A stretch of 64,000 nt of DNA, taken from assembly GCA_948146395.1 (NCBI GenBank), contig OX411547.1, positions 35,339,923-35,403,922 of the forward strand, read 5' to 3'. The notes under the pieces are model-generated. The model ran no database searches, was not told the DNA's origin, and saw nothing but the letters and a program-made list of their open reading frames with translations. The DNA is from Fragum whitleyi. Lineage: Eukaryota; Mollusca; Bivalvia; Cardiida; Cardiidae. Shown here one piece after another: positions 1 through 9,450 of the stretch. The position numbers and the translations under genes were made by a program. How positions within the stretch are numbered: the stretch's first letter is position 1; each line of letters opens with the position of its first letter.

Positions 1-220
1 TTGTAGTCATCATTTAACTCATTACCACAAAACCAAATTTCAAGCTGGTTTAAATTGAATAAGTTGTTATTTTTAACTCTGATGTTTCTTTTAGTTTTAA
101 AATAAGTACTACATATAAGAAACCCTTGTGAAATAAGAAATTCTTGTAATTAGTGAATTTCACTTTCAAAACTGTTCTAATTTCACTTTTCAAAACTATT
201 CTTACAGATACAAAATTGAT
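1..220. other. AT-rich sequence, no gene seen
   Basis: Only a short direct repeat (AATTTCACTTT..CAAAACT) near 155-210. It could be the 3' flank or tail of the Helentron, but no terminal hairpin was found. Confidence 0.4.
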
Positions 221-379
221 TTGATTTGAATTGGAGTTTTACACCACTTTCAACAATCTTTCAGTTATATAGAGGCGACTGGAGCCCCTAACAATGGATT
301 CCTGGTATTTCCCACACCAGTACAACCATTACATCCTTTCCTAGCCTGCTGCATGCTGCTATTCCACATAGGTCTACAA
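221..379 (-). repeat. SINE-1 copy, 3' half
   Basis: Reverse-strand copy of the commonest SINE here: the body block that reads GGAATCCATTGTTAGG on the element strand, then the 3' block GTTGAAAG with a TTGATTTGAATT-type tail. The tRNA head is missing. Confidence 0.8.
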
Positions 380-390
380 TAGATACAAAA

Positions 391-466
391 TGGATAGCTT
401 AGTGCAAACAGTTTTAACTACCTATAAACATATAGGCAGTTTCAACTGTTTTGTGCTGAGCCATCA
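391..466. repeat. Palindromic MITE, GCTCAGCGC family
   Basis: Near-perfect palindrome of about 75 bp whose ends read (G)CTTAGTGCAAACAG and its reverse complement. Same family at 26022-26101, 31850-31922 and 45249-45325. Confidence 0.75.
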
Positions 467-477
467 TTATTTGATTT

Positions 478-726
478 TCACTTAAAACGTTTCTTGTTTT
501 GTCTTCTGTATGATCTTTTTGAATTTGGACCAGTTTCAAATTTCAGCTTCTGGTAATGAGTACCCATAATCATTTTGGGAAGGTATAATGTTTTCAATAT
601 TTGTCCAGTTACTGTGGCCACCCACATCTTCATGAGTAACCACCAGCAATACCGACCCATAGTTATGGGTTGGTATTGGAAATCAAAAATGGTGGGTGTT
701 GATTAAAGAATAAAGCCTTATGATAG
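478..726. other. Non-coding region downstream of the Helentron stop
   Basis: Holds a 60-codon minus-strand frame (478-660) and an overlapping second frame, neither recognisable. Presumed 3' UTR or flank of the Helentron; no poly(A) signal was identified. Confidence 0.4.
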
Positions 727-3700
727 CTAAGTATAAAAGTACACAATCTTGTGATCTGACCAGTATGTTTCTACAACACCAACTTTACCATGGGTGTTTG
801 ACAACACTACATCAAGAATAGTCATGTAGTCAGTTGTAGGAGTCTCATTTAGAACTTTACATGATAATTTATCTTGAATTTCCTTCCATATTTCTTTATT
901 TTCATTTGAGTAGTTAATGTTAAAATCCCCCATTATGACCAATGGTTTAGTTTTGTTTAAATGTGGAATGAAATTTTGTTTAAGACAAGTCATAAAATGA
1001 TGCTTTGTTGTGCCAGGTGATTTATAGACAAATGCTACCTGAAAGTTTAGTGAGCCATATGTTAAACTGACCAACATAAATTCTATATTTGTAGAACTGT
1101 ATTTTTTTTCACTATTGATGACCACGTCATTTTGTACATAAACACACAAACCATGAGCAGGTCTTTTTCTTGAATAACTATCTTGATCACTCCTTAGCAA
1201 ATGAAATCCATCTAAGATAAAATCAGATGCTTGATCTTGGCTGTGTAATCTAGTCTCTGCTAAACCAAAAATATGAGTTGAGATTAAATTTGGATCAGCT
1301 TTGATATCTTCATAGTGTAAATGTAGAGATCTGCAGTTGTTAAAAGCAATTTTGAAGTGATCCTTTGGATTCACCAAATCTAAAGGGGTAAAGCATAAAT
1401 CAAGTCTAGCTTCTTTCAGTAATCTATCCATTTCTATTTTCACTTGGCCATCTATTTTATATGCTGTTTCATTGAAATTCAGAATTTGAAGCTTTTCCAT
1501 AGATTTTACTCTACTGACAGCAACATAGTGTAGATGTGGAACTTTCCTTGTTCTTCGCTGAGACAAGTCTATTACAACACTGTCTAAAGTAGTTCCTTGT
1601 GCTCTATGTACAGATCGTCCAGCTGAAGGTTGAAGAGGAAACTGAATTCTCTGAAATGTTTTTTTATTGTAAATAAATGTCCTCTCCACATCAAAGATTG
1701 GAGTCCATTTGTCATCAATGTTACTATTGTAAAATCCTCTATTTCTATACTTTAATCTTGTTTCAATTCCAGCATTCTTATCATGAAAAATAACCCATAT
1801 GATACTAGGGCGGTTTGTTTCAGCTTGTCTATTTTCAATGAATTTCACTGTACAAGATGCACCATTTGCTAAACCATCTTCTGTATTAATATTTACAGTC
1901 AGATCATATATCATGTTTACAACAACTGTCAAAGAATGGTGTAAATTTGCAGTAGTGTTTGGGTCAGTTGGTAAGCTTGCTAAAGCACGGTCCTGTTTCT
2001 CTTTAGCTAAAGTAGGTGCAGTGACAGTATCATGGGATGGGATTACAACCTTTTCTGTATCTAGGGAACAAATTATAGAATCATTAAACAAATGCATGAA
2101 ATAGTTTTCAGCAAACAGGTGTGGGGAATTTAGTTGATAATTGTCCTGATTTTTTGAAACAACACAGTTTTCTAATTTCATTTTGTCTTCATTTGTTAAA
2201 GCATCAACTCTCAATCTGTTCAACATTTCTGCAAATTCCTTATCATCTTTTTGCCTCATTATTTCTGTAAGTTCAAATATCTTAAAATGTTCTTTCCATA
2301 AATTCATAGACAGGGATGATGCCCCGTGAGACAGATCATTAAATATCCAATCACCACTAACAGGTTTTAGCTGGTAAAGGTCACCAACAGCTATTACACT
2401 GACACCACCAAATGGTATTCTTGTACCTCTCAATTCTTGTAGTCTTTGGTCAATAAAATTCAACATGGCACTGCTTACCATTGATATTTCATCAATTATA
2501 ACAATTGACAAATTACGATATTTTGATCTAAAAGTATTTAAACTATCACATGTTAAGGATTGATTGGACTGTTTATATTTCTGTTTGAAAGCTGAAGAAA
2601 TAGTTGACCCTCCAATATTAAATGCTGCTTTACCAGTGTAAGCACATAACAGAATTCTAATGCAATCAGCACTTTCACCTTCCTTCATATTAAGCATCCG
2701 ATATAAAGTTTGGTACAATGCTCTGATAACTACACTCTTTCCAACACCTGCTCCACCTGACAAAAATGCATATAATGGCGCGTCATTTGTCTTAATCCAG
2801 TGGATAACATGATTGTAAAACTGCCTTTGTTTAGAGTTTAAGCATCGCAGAAGTTTTCTGTATTCATCTTCAGACAATATGCTTTCATTTACATTAACCT
2901 GGGATGTTGAAACACACAAACCTATCTCTTTACCAATATCATACTCTCTGTGTTCATTGACTCTATCTGGATTAAAATATATGAACTCTTCAGATTCAAC
3001 GGACTGTTCCTCAGCAGTATCACCTTCTACTTGTTGAGTACCCGGAGCAATTTCATCATATGCATCATACTCGGTCTCAGCTTGCTCTCTTGCTATGTCA
3101 AGTTCATCAACATGATGTTCATACTGTTTACATTTATGATCTATTGTACGCTTCATACTTTCATAATGCTCTTTGTAAGACTTGTAACAACCTATTAAAT
3201 CTTTTTCTTCATCTCTCCATGGATGGAATAATAAAATCTTTTCTCTGAAATGGTTTTCTTCATCTGATTTAATATTAAATCTCACATAACGTATAACTTT
3301 ATTTGTTTTACGTCTCTTGATAATTATCCCATTCCGAAGTTTTAAAACGGTTTCACCCGAAGTGAATTGGTCGATGCTATTATCATGTTCATCCTCGTTT
3401 TGTTGTTCTAATTCTTCAGATTCTGATATAATATGTTCATCTAAATCTTCAGAATCTGTTTCATTTGGATAAGTAATATCTAGTTGAGAAATATAGTCAG
3501 CTAAACACCAACCATTCAAGGCATTTGGTCTTCGAGCATACCTTTTACATATGTTATCTGACATAACATCAGTTGATTGATCTGGTAACTCATCAAGTGC
3601 TGACTTTGATTTTAAGAGCTGAATACGTTTGTCAGGGGTAGATGTATTGATAAATGTCACATCTCTAGTGCTCCTTGTTAAAGACATCTGAAGAACAAGG

Positions 3701-6700
3701 TAAACTGCCTCTTGAGCACTCACTTCAACACTATTTGAAAAAATATTTCCTATGTGTCTGACTTGTCTTTTAATGTCTAAATTTCCATTACGAGCTTCTT
3801 TTGCTGCAGCATAAAGTAAATTACTCATACCTCTTTGTGATTTGCTTATATATGAAACAATGTACATAGCACAAGCATATGGATCGAGGACTAATTGAAT
3901 ATCAATATTAGCTTTCCAAGCTTTCAGAATATTTCTATTGTACATATTGACTCTGATTTCACTTGGTTTTCTCTGTAGAAAAATTTTTGAAGCTGCTAGT
4001 GAACTGCGGATACATTTCAGATATTCTGATTCAGACATGTTTGCAACAGACTCAAGAAACTGTTCATAAGACATATCATAACCATCTTTATCTTCATTCA
4101 TTTTTTTCTGAAGCTCTTTGTACTTCTTTTGATACTTATCCCTTTCTTCTTCAAGAGGATCTAACACAACTGTTGTTTGAAGAGGAGGTAATGGGTAACC
4201 AAATCGACAAATTTTATCTTGTTTTTTGTGACAAGTTCGTGAATGTTTGTGCACTTGCAGGTCAGTGAGAGTTTTAATTTCATCCTGTGAGTTACTACAC
4301 TGCAAGTATTTATCAACAAAGTCAACAATTTCCTTATTTGTATTAATATTGAATTTTGGTGCATTTTCTATCCAAACAAGCATATGGATGTGAGGAGAAC
4401 CTCGTTGCTGAAACTCTACTCTGTAGAAGTAATCAGTTACTTTACCAAGTGGTTCATGGTCACTTTTTAAGACACTGTTAATAAACTCTTGAACTCTATG
4501 ATCAAAATATCTTGAACATGTCACTGGATCTTTCTGTATCAGGCTAATTTTTTGTTCCCATGTTAAATTTTCTAATTCCTCATCACTATAGTTCACATTT
4601 TCATTCAGGTTTGCGAGCATCTTTAATAAGTCAGTCCATCTTGTATCAGCAGAAGACAAAGACATAAACCATGTTGGGAGACCAAGCTGTCTTATCATAG
4701 CAAAAACATCTTTCTTCTTCATCTCTAAATAAGCAGGTGAATTTCGAAGTTGTTTAAAAATATAGTACCCATTATCTTTCTTGACAAAATTATCAAGATA
4801 ATCAGAATCTTTGGCATTCCCTGCAGTAATACTCTGACCATCTGTTTGACATCTTCTGACAGCAAGATTCACTTTGTCACTAAGCTGCTTCATTTGTATT
4901 TTTTTAAGTTTGAAAAATATATTTGGAACACTATTTGCCGCACGCCTATCTTTGCTCCTCAATTCCCATTTAGCAATATCACTATAATGAATTGGTACTT
5001 TTCTCTCTTCATTTTCCTGTCGTTTTTTACCGCAAAAAATTGTTGGAAAGCAAAGATACTCAGAATTTCTGTCTTGATAAATACTTAAAGGTTGTTGACC
5101 CTCACCAGGTGCAAAAGTAAATGAACAATTCCTGTTTTCCTCATTTGAATCCTGAACCATAGTATCAATGTTACCAACATTTTCTTGAACAACTTCTTCA
5201 GCATCTGAGTCATATAGTTCTTCATTTCCATTCATTTCAATACCTCCAAATGATCCATCCATTGGTTTACAATCTTTTTCAGTTTGTTGTTCTAGGTATT
5301 CTTCAACAGTTTCATTTGAAGATGTAGTTACTTTTGCTATCCACTCATCATCAATATTGATTTTTGAATCTTTGTATAAATCACTTGTGTGCATCAACCA
5401 ATTAAGAGCAAGTAGTACCTTCATTGGTCTTACATTTTCTGAGAATGCACAAGATTTATAAGAAATTTTCTTCTTTAATTTCACCGCAACAGTAACATTC
5501 TCGTCAAGAGGTCTTGGTAATACATTTACAACTGGTTGTATATCGATTGGAACATTTATAACATTTCCTTTGATAGATAGCTGGCGACCTCTAGGCAATT
5601 CTCTAATTTGCATAAAAGGTATGCGTAATGCAATCAAACGCTCCTCTAAAGCATGTAAATCAAGCTCTCTTGGCTTTTCTGGCCAAATCATACCATTCAT
5701 AACAGATAACTTTGGGACTTTTCCTTTAAGAATACTACTTTTGCATGTATTACATATCCATTCTTTGTCAGCAACTGATTTCAAACCAGTTAGAAATCTA
5801 GCTGTAATATTTTCATCCTTATTTTTAACCTCTGAAACACCTTGTCTAAACCAGGTTTGATGACAGCAACTACAGACGTATATTGGCCCAATAGCAACAT
5901 TTTGATGGAAATTATCAATACATTCATCAATATTGGATCCATATTTTCTTTTCTTAGCAGTTGCTATTTCCTGCTCACCAAATTCAGAGTCTTTCCTCTT
6001 CAAGATTGTTCTGTCAATATCATCCATTTTTTCCATTTGGACATTTCTTTTGTTTGATCGCCACTCCTGTTTCTTTATGCGTTCTCTATCCTTAAAGTAT
6101 GGGTCTGACCTAGCTCTCTTTTTTGAAGCACTTTGATAAATTAATTCTTTAGCTTTCATTGAATGTGATTGTCTTAATTTCCTCTTAGCTTCAAGTTCAG
6201 CAAATCTAAAGTCTTCATGTTCCCTTGCCTTGCGTATCGATTTTCTACTACTAGCTCTGTCTTTTTGTTTTTGTTTTGGACTGTTTCTTGCCTTTCTTTT
6301 TTCTTCCAACTCTTTTACCTTGAAATCAATATTTGATCTAGACCTTCTCTTTGATTGTCTAGTGCTAACGTTTTCTTTCAATTTTTGCTCTGAGCTCTGT
6401 CTTGCCTTTCTTTTCTCTTCCAGTTCTTTTAATTTATAATTACTACTTAACCTTGCCTTAGTCATTGACCTTCTATTAATCAATCTATCTTTCTCTTTTT
6501 GCTCCAAACTCTGCCTTGCCTTTCTTTTCTCTTCCAGTTCTTTTAATTTAAAATCACTACTTAACCTTGCCTTAGTCATTGACATTCTATTAATCAATCT
6601 ATCTTTCTCTTTTTGCTCCAAACTCTGCCTTGCCTTTCTTTTGCCTTCCAATTCTTTTGATTTATAATCACTACTTAACCTTGCTTTAGTCATTGACCTT

Positions 6701-7572
6701 CTATTAATCAATCTATCTTTCTCTTTTTGCTCCAAACTCTGCCTTGCCTTTCTTTTGCCTTCCAATTCTTTTGATTTATAATCACTACTTAACCTTGCCT
6801 TAGTCTTTGACCTTTTATTAATCAATCTATCTTTCTGTTTTTCCTCCAAACTTTGCCTTGCCTTTCTTTTCTCTTCCAATTCTTTTAATTTATAATCACT
6901 ATTTAACCTTGCCTTAGTCATTGACTGTCTATTAGTCAATCTATCTTTCTGTTTTTTATCCAAATTCTCTCTTGCCTTCATTTTTATTCGAGATTCTTTT
7001 TGTTTAAAATCATTAGAAAGCCTTTGATTTCTTTTATAATTCTTAAGATATTCCTTTCTACTAATAAATCTAGTAGTTTCTTTCAAAGATTCTTTCAATT
7101 GTTGATCAATAAAATATTCATCTATTAGACAATCTTCCTTGCTTTTATCTAAAATGTTCATATTGCCTTTTGTAGACTGTCTATTTGAAGTTGGACTGTT
7201 TAATTCTGTTGCAATATTCTCATTGAATTCTTCTATATCATTGTCAGGTAAGAAATTAATAGGCAGAACTTCAAATTGAGATTCAAGATCAATTCTCATA
7301 CTATCATAAAGTGCATACAAGTAACACACCAAGTCTTCGAGACGAGCAAATGAAAGAAATATAGATGTTCCATCTGGATCTGAAAGCCCATCTTTACCAT
7401 GGGAATGAGAATCGAAAAAGTAAAAGTTTTTGCCATCTTTGAAAACAGCAGAGCATACAGCCCCAGTCATGACTAAATTATATCTTGAAATATCTAAAGA
7501 AAGCATTAGAGATTCTTGCAGGGTAGGAAGAGCTGAGTCTGTATTTTGTTGAATTGTTAAACCAGATATCAC
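727..7572 (-). CDS. Helentron Rep-helicase-endonuclease polyprotein
   Basis: 2281 residues, counted from the codon at 7572, which is GTG; the frame is open up to 7620, so this is probably a continuation of the upstream frame and not a true start. Order of parts: residues 36-100, second half of an OTU/C76-like cysteine protease with FDSHSHG at 53-59; 200-503, eight 38-residue basic helical repeats; 567-610, a cysteine motif (C567, C569, C570, C607, C610); about 930-1250, Rep nuclease with the HUH pair H1061/H1063 and the two catalytic tyrosines Y1237 and Y1241 followed by K1244; about 1570-2040, superfamily 1 Pif1/RecD-type helicase with Walker A GGAGVGKS at 1606, DE at 1694-1695, GDxxQL at 1730, HRAQGTT at 1989 and VSR at 2019; 2074-2280, APE-type endonuclease with N2079, E2106, GDFN at 2215, D2254 and SDH at 2272. 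All catalytic residues seem present. It would nick, unwind and transfer one strand during rolling-circle transposition. Stop is TAG at 727. Confidence 0.93.
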   Translation of the reverse strand: MISGLTIQQNTDSALPTLQESLMLSLDISRYNLVMTGAVCSAVFKDGKNFYFFDSHSHGKDGLSDPDGTSIFLSFARLEDLVCYLYALYDSMRIDLESQFEVLPINFLPDNDIEEFNENIATELNSPTSNRQSTKGNMNILDKSKEDCLIDEYFIDQQLKESLKETTRFISRKEYLKNYKRNQRLSNDFKQKESRIKMKARENLDKKQKDRLTNRQSMTKARLNSDYKLKELEEKRKARQSLEEKQKDRLINKRSKTKARLSSDYKSKELEGKRKARQSLEQKEKDRLINRRSMTKARLSSDYKSKELEGKRKARQSLEQKEKDRLINRMSMTKARLSSDFKLKELEEKRKARQSLEQKEKDRLINRRSMTKARLSSNYKLKELEEKRKARQSSEQKLKENVSTRQSKRRSRSNIDFKVKELEEKRKARNSPKQKQKDRASSRKSIRKAREHEDFRFAELEAKRKLRQSHSMKAKELIYQSASKKRARSDPYFKDRERIKKQEWRSNKRNVQMEKMDDIDRTILKRKDSEFGEQEIATAKKRKYGSNIDECIDNFHQNVAIGPIYVCSCCHQTWFRQGVSEVKNKDENITARFLTGLKSVADKEWICNTCKSSILKGKVPKLSVMNGMIWPEKPRELDLHALEERLIALRIPFMQIRELPRGRQLSIKGNVINVPIDIQPVVNVLPRPLDENVTVAVKLKKKISYKSCAFSENVRPMKVLLALNWLMHTSDLYKDSKINIDDEWIAKVTTSSNETVEEYLEQQTEKDCKPMDGSFGGIEMNGNEELYDSDAEEVVQENVGNIDTMVQDSNEENRNCSFTFAPGEGQQPLSIYQDRNSEYLCFPTIFCGKKRQENEERKVPIHYSDIAKWELRSKDRRAANSVPNIFFKLKKIQMKQLSDKVNLAVRRCQTDGQSITAGNAKDSDYLDNFVKKDNGYYIFKQLRNSPAYLEMKKKDVFAMIRQLGLPTWFMSLSSADTRWTDLLKMLANLNENVNYSDEELENLTWEQKISLIQKDPVTCSRYFDHRVQEFINSVLKSDHEPLGKVTDYFYRVEFQQRGSPHIHMLVWIENAPKFNINTNKEIVDFVDKYLQCSNSQDEIKTLTDLQVHKHSRTCHKKQDKICRFGYPLPPLQTTVVLDPLEEERDKYQKKYKELQKKMNEDKDGYDMSYEQFLESVANMSESEYLKCIRSSLAASKIFLQRKPSEIRVNMYNRNILKAWKANIDIQLVLDPYACAMYIVSYISKSQRGMSNLLYAAAKEARNGNLDIKRQVRHIGNIFSNSVEVSAQEAVYLVLQMSLTRSTRDVTFINTSTPDKRIQLLKSKSALDELPDQSTDVMSDNICKRYARRPNALNGWCLADYISQLDITYPNETDSEDLDEHIISESEELEQQNEDEHDNSIDQFTSGETVLKLRNGIIIKRRKTNKVIRYVRFNIKSDEENHFREKILLFHPWRDEEKDLIGCYKSYKEHYESMKRTIDHKCKQYEHHVDELDIAREQAETEYDAYDEIAPGTQQVEGDTAEEQSVESEEFIYFNPDRVNEHREYDIGKEIGLCVSTSQVNVNESILSEDEYRKLLRCLNSKQRQFYNHVIHWIKTNDAPLYAFLSGGAGVGKSVVIRALYQTLYRMLNMKEGESADCIRILLCAYTGKAAFNIGGSTISSAFKQKYKQSNQSLTCDSLNTFRSKYRNLSIVIIDEISMVSSAMLNFIDQRLQELRGTRIPFGGVSVIAVGDLYQLKPVSGDWIFNDLSHGASSLSMNLWKEHFKIFELTEIMRQKDDKEFAEMLNRLRVDALTNEDKMKLENCVVSKNQDNYQLNSPHLFAENYFMHLFNDSIICSLDTEKVVIPSHDTVTAPTLAKEKQDRALASLPTDPNTTANLHHSLTVVVNMIYDLTVNINTEDGLANGASCTVKFIENRQAETNRPSIIWVIFHDKNAGIETRLKYRNRGFYNSNIDDKWTPIFDVERTFIYNKKTFQRIQFPLQPSAGRSVHRAQGTTLDSVVIDLSQRRTRKVPHLHYVAVSRVKSMEKLQILNFNETAYKIDGQVKIEMDRLLKEARLDLCFTPLDLVNPKDHFKIAFNNCRSLHLHYEDIKADPNLISTHIFGLAETRLHSQDQASDFILDGFHLLRSDQDSYSRKRPAHGLCVYVQNDVVINSEKKYSSTNIEFMLVSLTYGSLNFQVAFVYKSPGTTKHHFMTCLKQNFIPHLNKTKPLVIMGDFNINYSNENKEIWKEIQDKLSCKVLNETPTTDYMTILDVVLSNTHGKVGVVETYWSDHKIVYFYT
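6064..6975 (-). repeat. Eight in-frame 114-bp (38-codon) tandem repeats in the Helentron gene
   Basis: Residues 200-503 of the long frame form eight exact-length units starting ARxS. Units 2-5 are almost identical at DNA level, while units 1 and 6-8 are diverged. Each unit is rich in K, R and E with heptad-like spacing, which fits a long charged helix or coiled coil. The unit length is a multiple of three, so gain or loss keeps the frame. Confidence 0.9.
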
Positions 7573-7580
7573 ATCTGACT

Positions 7581-8351
7581 TCAGTATTTTATATGCCTTA
7601 TTTGAAATATAGCTGGAATTTCATCAAAACTAAGTAGTCTGTTGTTGAAACTAGCCAAATCAGAAATAACTTTTTGATACAAGACATCGCCCTCAATTAA
7701 AACTTTATCCAAAGTTTTTGTGTCAGTAATGCTATTTGCATAAAACATGGCACAAACACAGTTCATTACACATTGGCTTCCTCGAGACTTTTGATCAAAT
7801 CTTGTGTCTGCCTGATGAAAGGAACCAAAAATGACTTTCTTGGCATTTAAAACATTACAAAAGGGTGTTGCAATTAAAATATTTTCAAATTCATCATCAT
7901 GTATTTCTTTGTCCATTGTGTATGTTTCAATATTGAACAATGACCCATTCTCATGCAATGCAGTTTCTATCAGATCTTTGTCTGCGAATACTTCAAAATG
8001 ATTAACTGCAGGCACATTAACTAATTCCAAATTCATATTACAATCTTCAATTGACAAATTCAAATGACAATCTTCATTTAGCAAATTCATAAAGCAATCT
8101 TCATTTGGCAAAGTCACATAGCAATCTTCACTTGCCTGCACGTTGACAGGACTTGGTACAGCTGCCTGCACCACCACAGGACTTTGTGCTGCACCCTGCA
8201 CATGGACAGGATGCACTGCCTGCACATTGACAGGGCTTGCTAAAGATTCATTTTCTTCATCTGTTGGTCTAGCTGCAGCTCTTCTCTCTCTGGAGTAGTT
8301 CCGTCGCTCTGCAGCACGTTGGGAAGATGATTTCTTCTTCAGTCTTGGCAT
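7581..8351 (-). CDS. Helentron N-terminal protein with cysteine-protease catalytic Cys (frame-split)
   Basis: 256 residues from ATG at 8351 to TGA at 7581. The first 30 residues are lysine/arginine rich (nuclear or nucleic-acid-binding character). Residues 36-73 hold imperfect PVxVQA repeats and 74-109 four copies of a 9-residue EDC-containing repeat with cysteines at 77, 86, 95 and 104. Residues 170-256 look like the first half of an OTU/C76-like papain-fold protease: a GSQC motif puts the likely nucleophile at C194. The matching Asp-His motif (FDSHSHG) is at the start of the next frame, one base out of register. The natural reading is one continuous protein broken by a one-base indel between 7581 and 7620. 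Programmed frameshifting is possible, but I see no canonical slippery heptamer. The protease role in these elements is unknown; processing of the polyprotein or removal of ubiquitin are guesses. Confidence 0.72.
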   Translation of the reverse strand: MPRLKKKSSSQRAAERRNYSRERRAAARPTDEENESLASPVNVQAVHPVHVQGAAQSPVVVQAAVPSPVNVQASEDCYVTLPNEDCFMNLLNEDCHLNLSIEDCNMNLELVNVPAVNHFEVFADKDLIETALHENGSLFNIETYTMDKEIHDDEFENILIATPFCNVLNAKKVIFGSFHQADTRFDQKSRGSQCVMNCVCAMFYANSITDTKTLDKVLIEGDVLYQKVISDLASFNNRLLSFDEIPAIFQIRHIKY

Positions 8352-8358
8352 GACTAAC

Positions 8359-9450
8359 CTAAAATGGATATTAATTACTACAATTTAATAAAAGAATAAA
8401 TACATTTTGATTTTATTCTAATGAATTCGAATTCAGTTTCAAGAAATTTGCCTATTTTACAATGTTTCTTCCAACTTGGCTCAAGTTGCTTCAATAGAAA
8501 GTATGCATAGTAGGCTAAGATCAGCCTACATGTTTGTGCAGACTGGTCCAAGGCTATGTTTAGGTCACTAAGATTTATTCTTAATCAGCAAGGCCTAGTT
8601 AGAAAATATAACAGAAATGCTATTTAAACAACTAAACTGTCTGCTACAAGGCAGTTGACATTGGGAATAAACGGTGACCAGTATAAAAATGGTTATTAAT
8701 TGGCATTTCCTTTGCAAATGCCACTGAACATTATAATCTTAAAATAATATTCACTTTTGACAGAAACTTCACAATGAAGACTATTTTTACAGGATATACT
8801 ATATGAAACAGTAATGCATAAAGAACTGCAATTATTATTAAAATTTATAATAAATGACATTGGCCTTGTTAGATGGCAAGCCATCATACTGCAGTGGTAG
8901 CACATCAGACTATCAATCAAAATGTCTCAGGTTTGATTCCCAATTGGTTTGCATCATTCCCTGACTGTTTGTCTTCCGCAAATGGGTTGACAATTTGTAG
9001 ACCCATTCGGGATAGCAGCTGAAGGCTAGGAAAGACTTTAATGGTAGAGCTTGTGTGAGAAATACCAAGAATCCATTGTTAGGTGCTTCAGCCACTGCAA
9101 TATAACTGATGAAAGATTGCTGAAAGTGGCTTAACATGACACACAAACAAGCAAATTGTATGATTATCTTAATTTGGTAAAGGCGTAATTACAAGGTCTA
9201 TCTTGATGCAAAATTTGAATATTTCATCCTGAATAGTCCTCAAGACATTAGGATTGAATTGCAGAATATGTTTTTAGTAATTCTTTATAATTTATCCTTA
9301 TCATATATATAATAAATCTTAGGCAAATATTGTTTATTACAATAGATCAACATTGAGTTTTAGCTGATCAAAATTATGAACCCCAATATTTGCATTTAAT
9401 AATCTGTTTATAAAATTTTTATGATATTAAATGGCACCAGATCAACTTAC
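8359..9450 (-). other. Possible 5' UTR intron of the Helentron gene
   Basis: Upstream of the ATG at 8351 there is an acceptor-like TTTTAG ending at 8359 and a consensus donor GTAAGT starting at 9450 on the minus strand. The interval holds a SINE (8876-9155) and no long frame. This is only a motif match. The element leader could equally be unspliced. Confidence 0.25.
8876..9155 (+). repeat. SINE-1 copy, full length with tRNA-derived head
   Basis: The head has an A-box-like GCAGTGGTAGCA (about 8891) and B-box GGTTTGATTCC (8930), the two RNA polymerase III promoter boxes. Then come the conserved body, GTTAGGTGCTTCAGCC, TGCTGAAAGTGGC and a tail ACACAAACAAGCAAA. Confidence 0.82.

Larger units (their letters stand above)
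727..8351 (-). mobile_element. Autonomous Helentron (Helitron2-like rolling-circle transposon), coding body
   Basis: Two minus-strand frames together encode the full set of parts known from Helentron/Helitron2 elements: protease-like segment, Rep HUH nuclease, Pif1-family helicase and a C-terminal APE-type endonuclease. The endonuclease separates this from canonical plant-type Helitrons, which lack it. The span given is only the coding part. I could not fix the outer ends of the element, because terminal hairpins and the insertion dinucleotide were not obvious on either side. The long frame is free of stops over 6.8 kb, so the copy is fairly young. A single frame change between the two frames at 7581-7620 may make this copy defective. 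Confidence 0.9.

Noticed and set aside
478..660. 60-codon frame downstream of the Helentron
   Set aside because: An overlapping frame of similar length reads equally well and neither matches a known protein; left as 3' flank.
1799..6439. Plus-strand open frames of 60-112 codons
   Set aside because: They are antisense shadows of the long Helentron gene, with low-complexity products and no independent support.
7581..7620. Canonical -1 ribosomal slippery heptamer
   Set aside because: No X XXY YYZ pattern in the zero frame was found in the overlap, so I favour an indel.
9104..9125. Second hammerhead core (CTGATGA then GAAAG)
   Set aside because: Lies in a SINE body, lacks stem II between the two boxes, and is not conserved in the other SINE copies.
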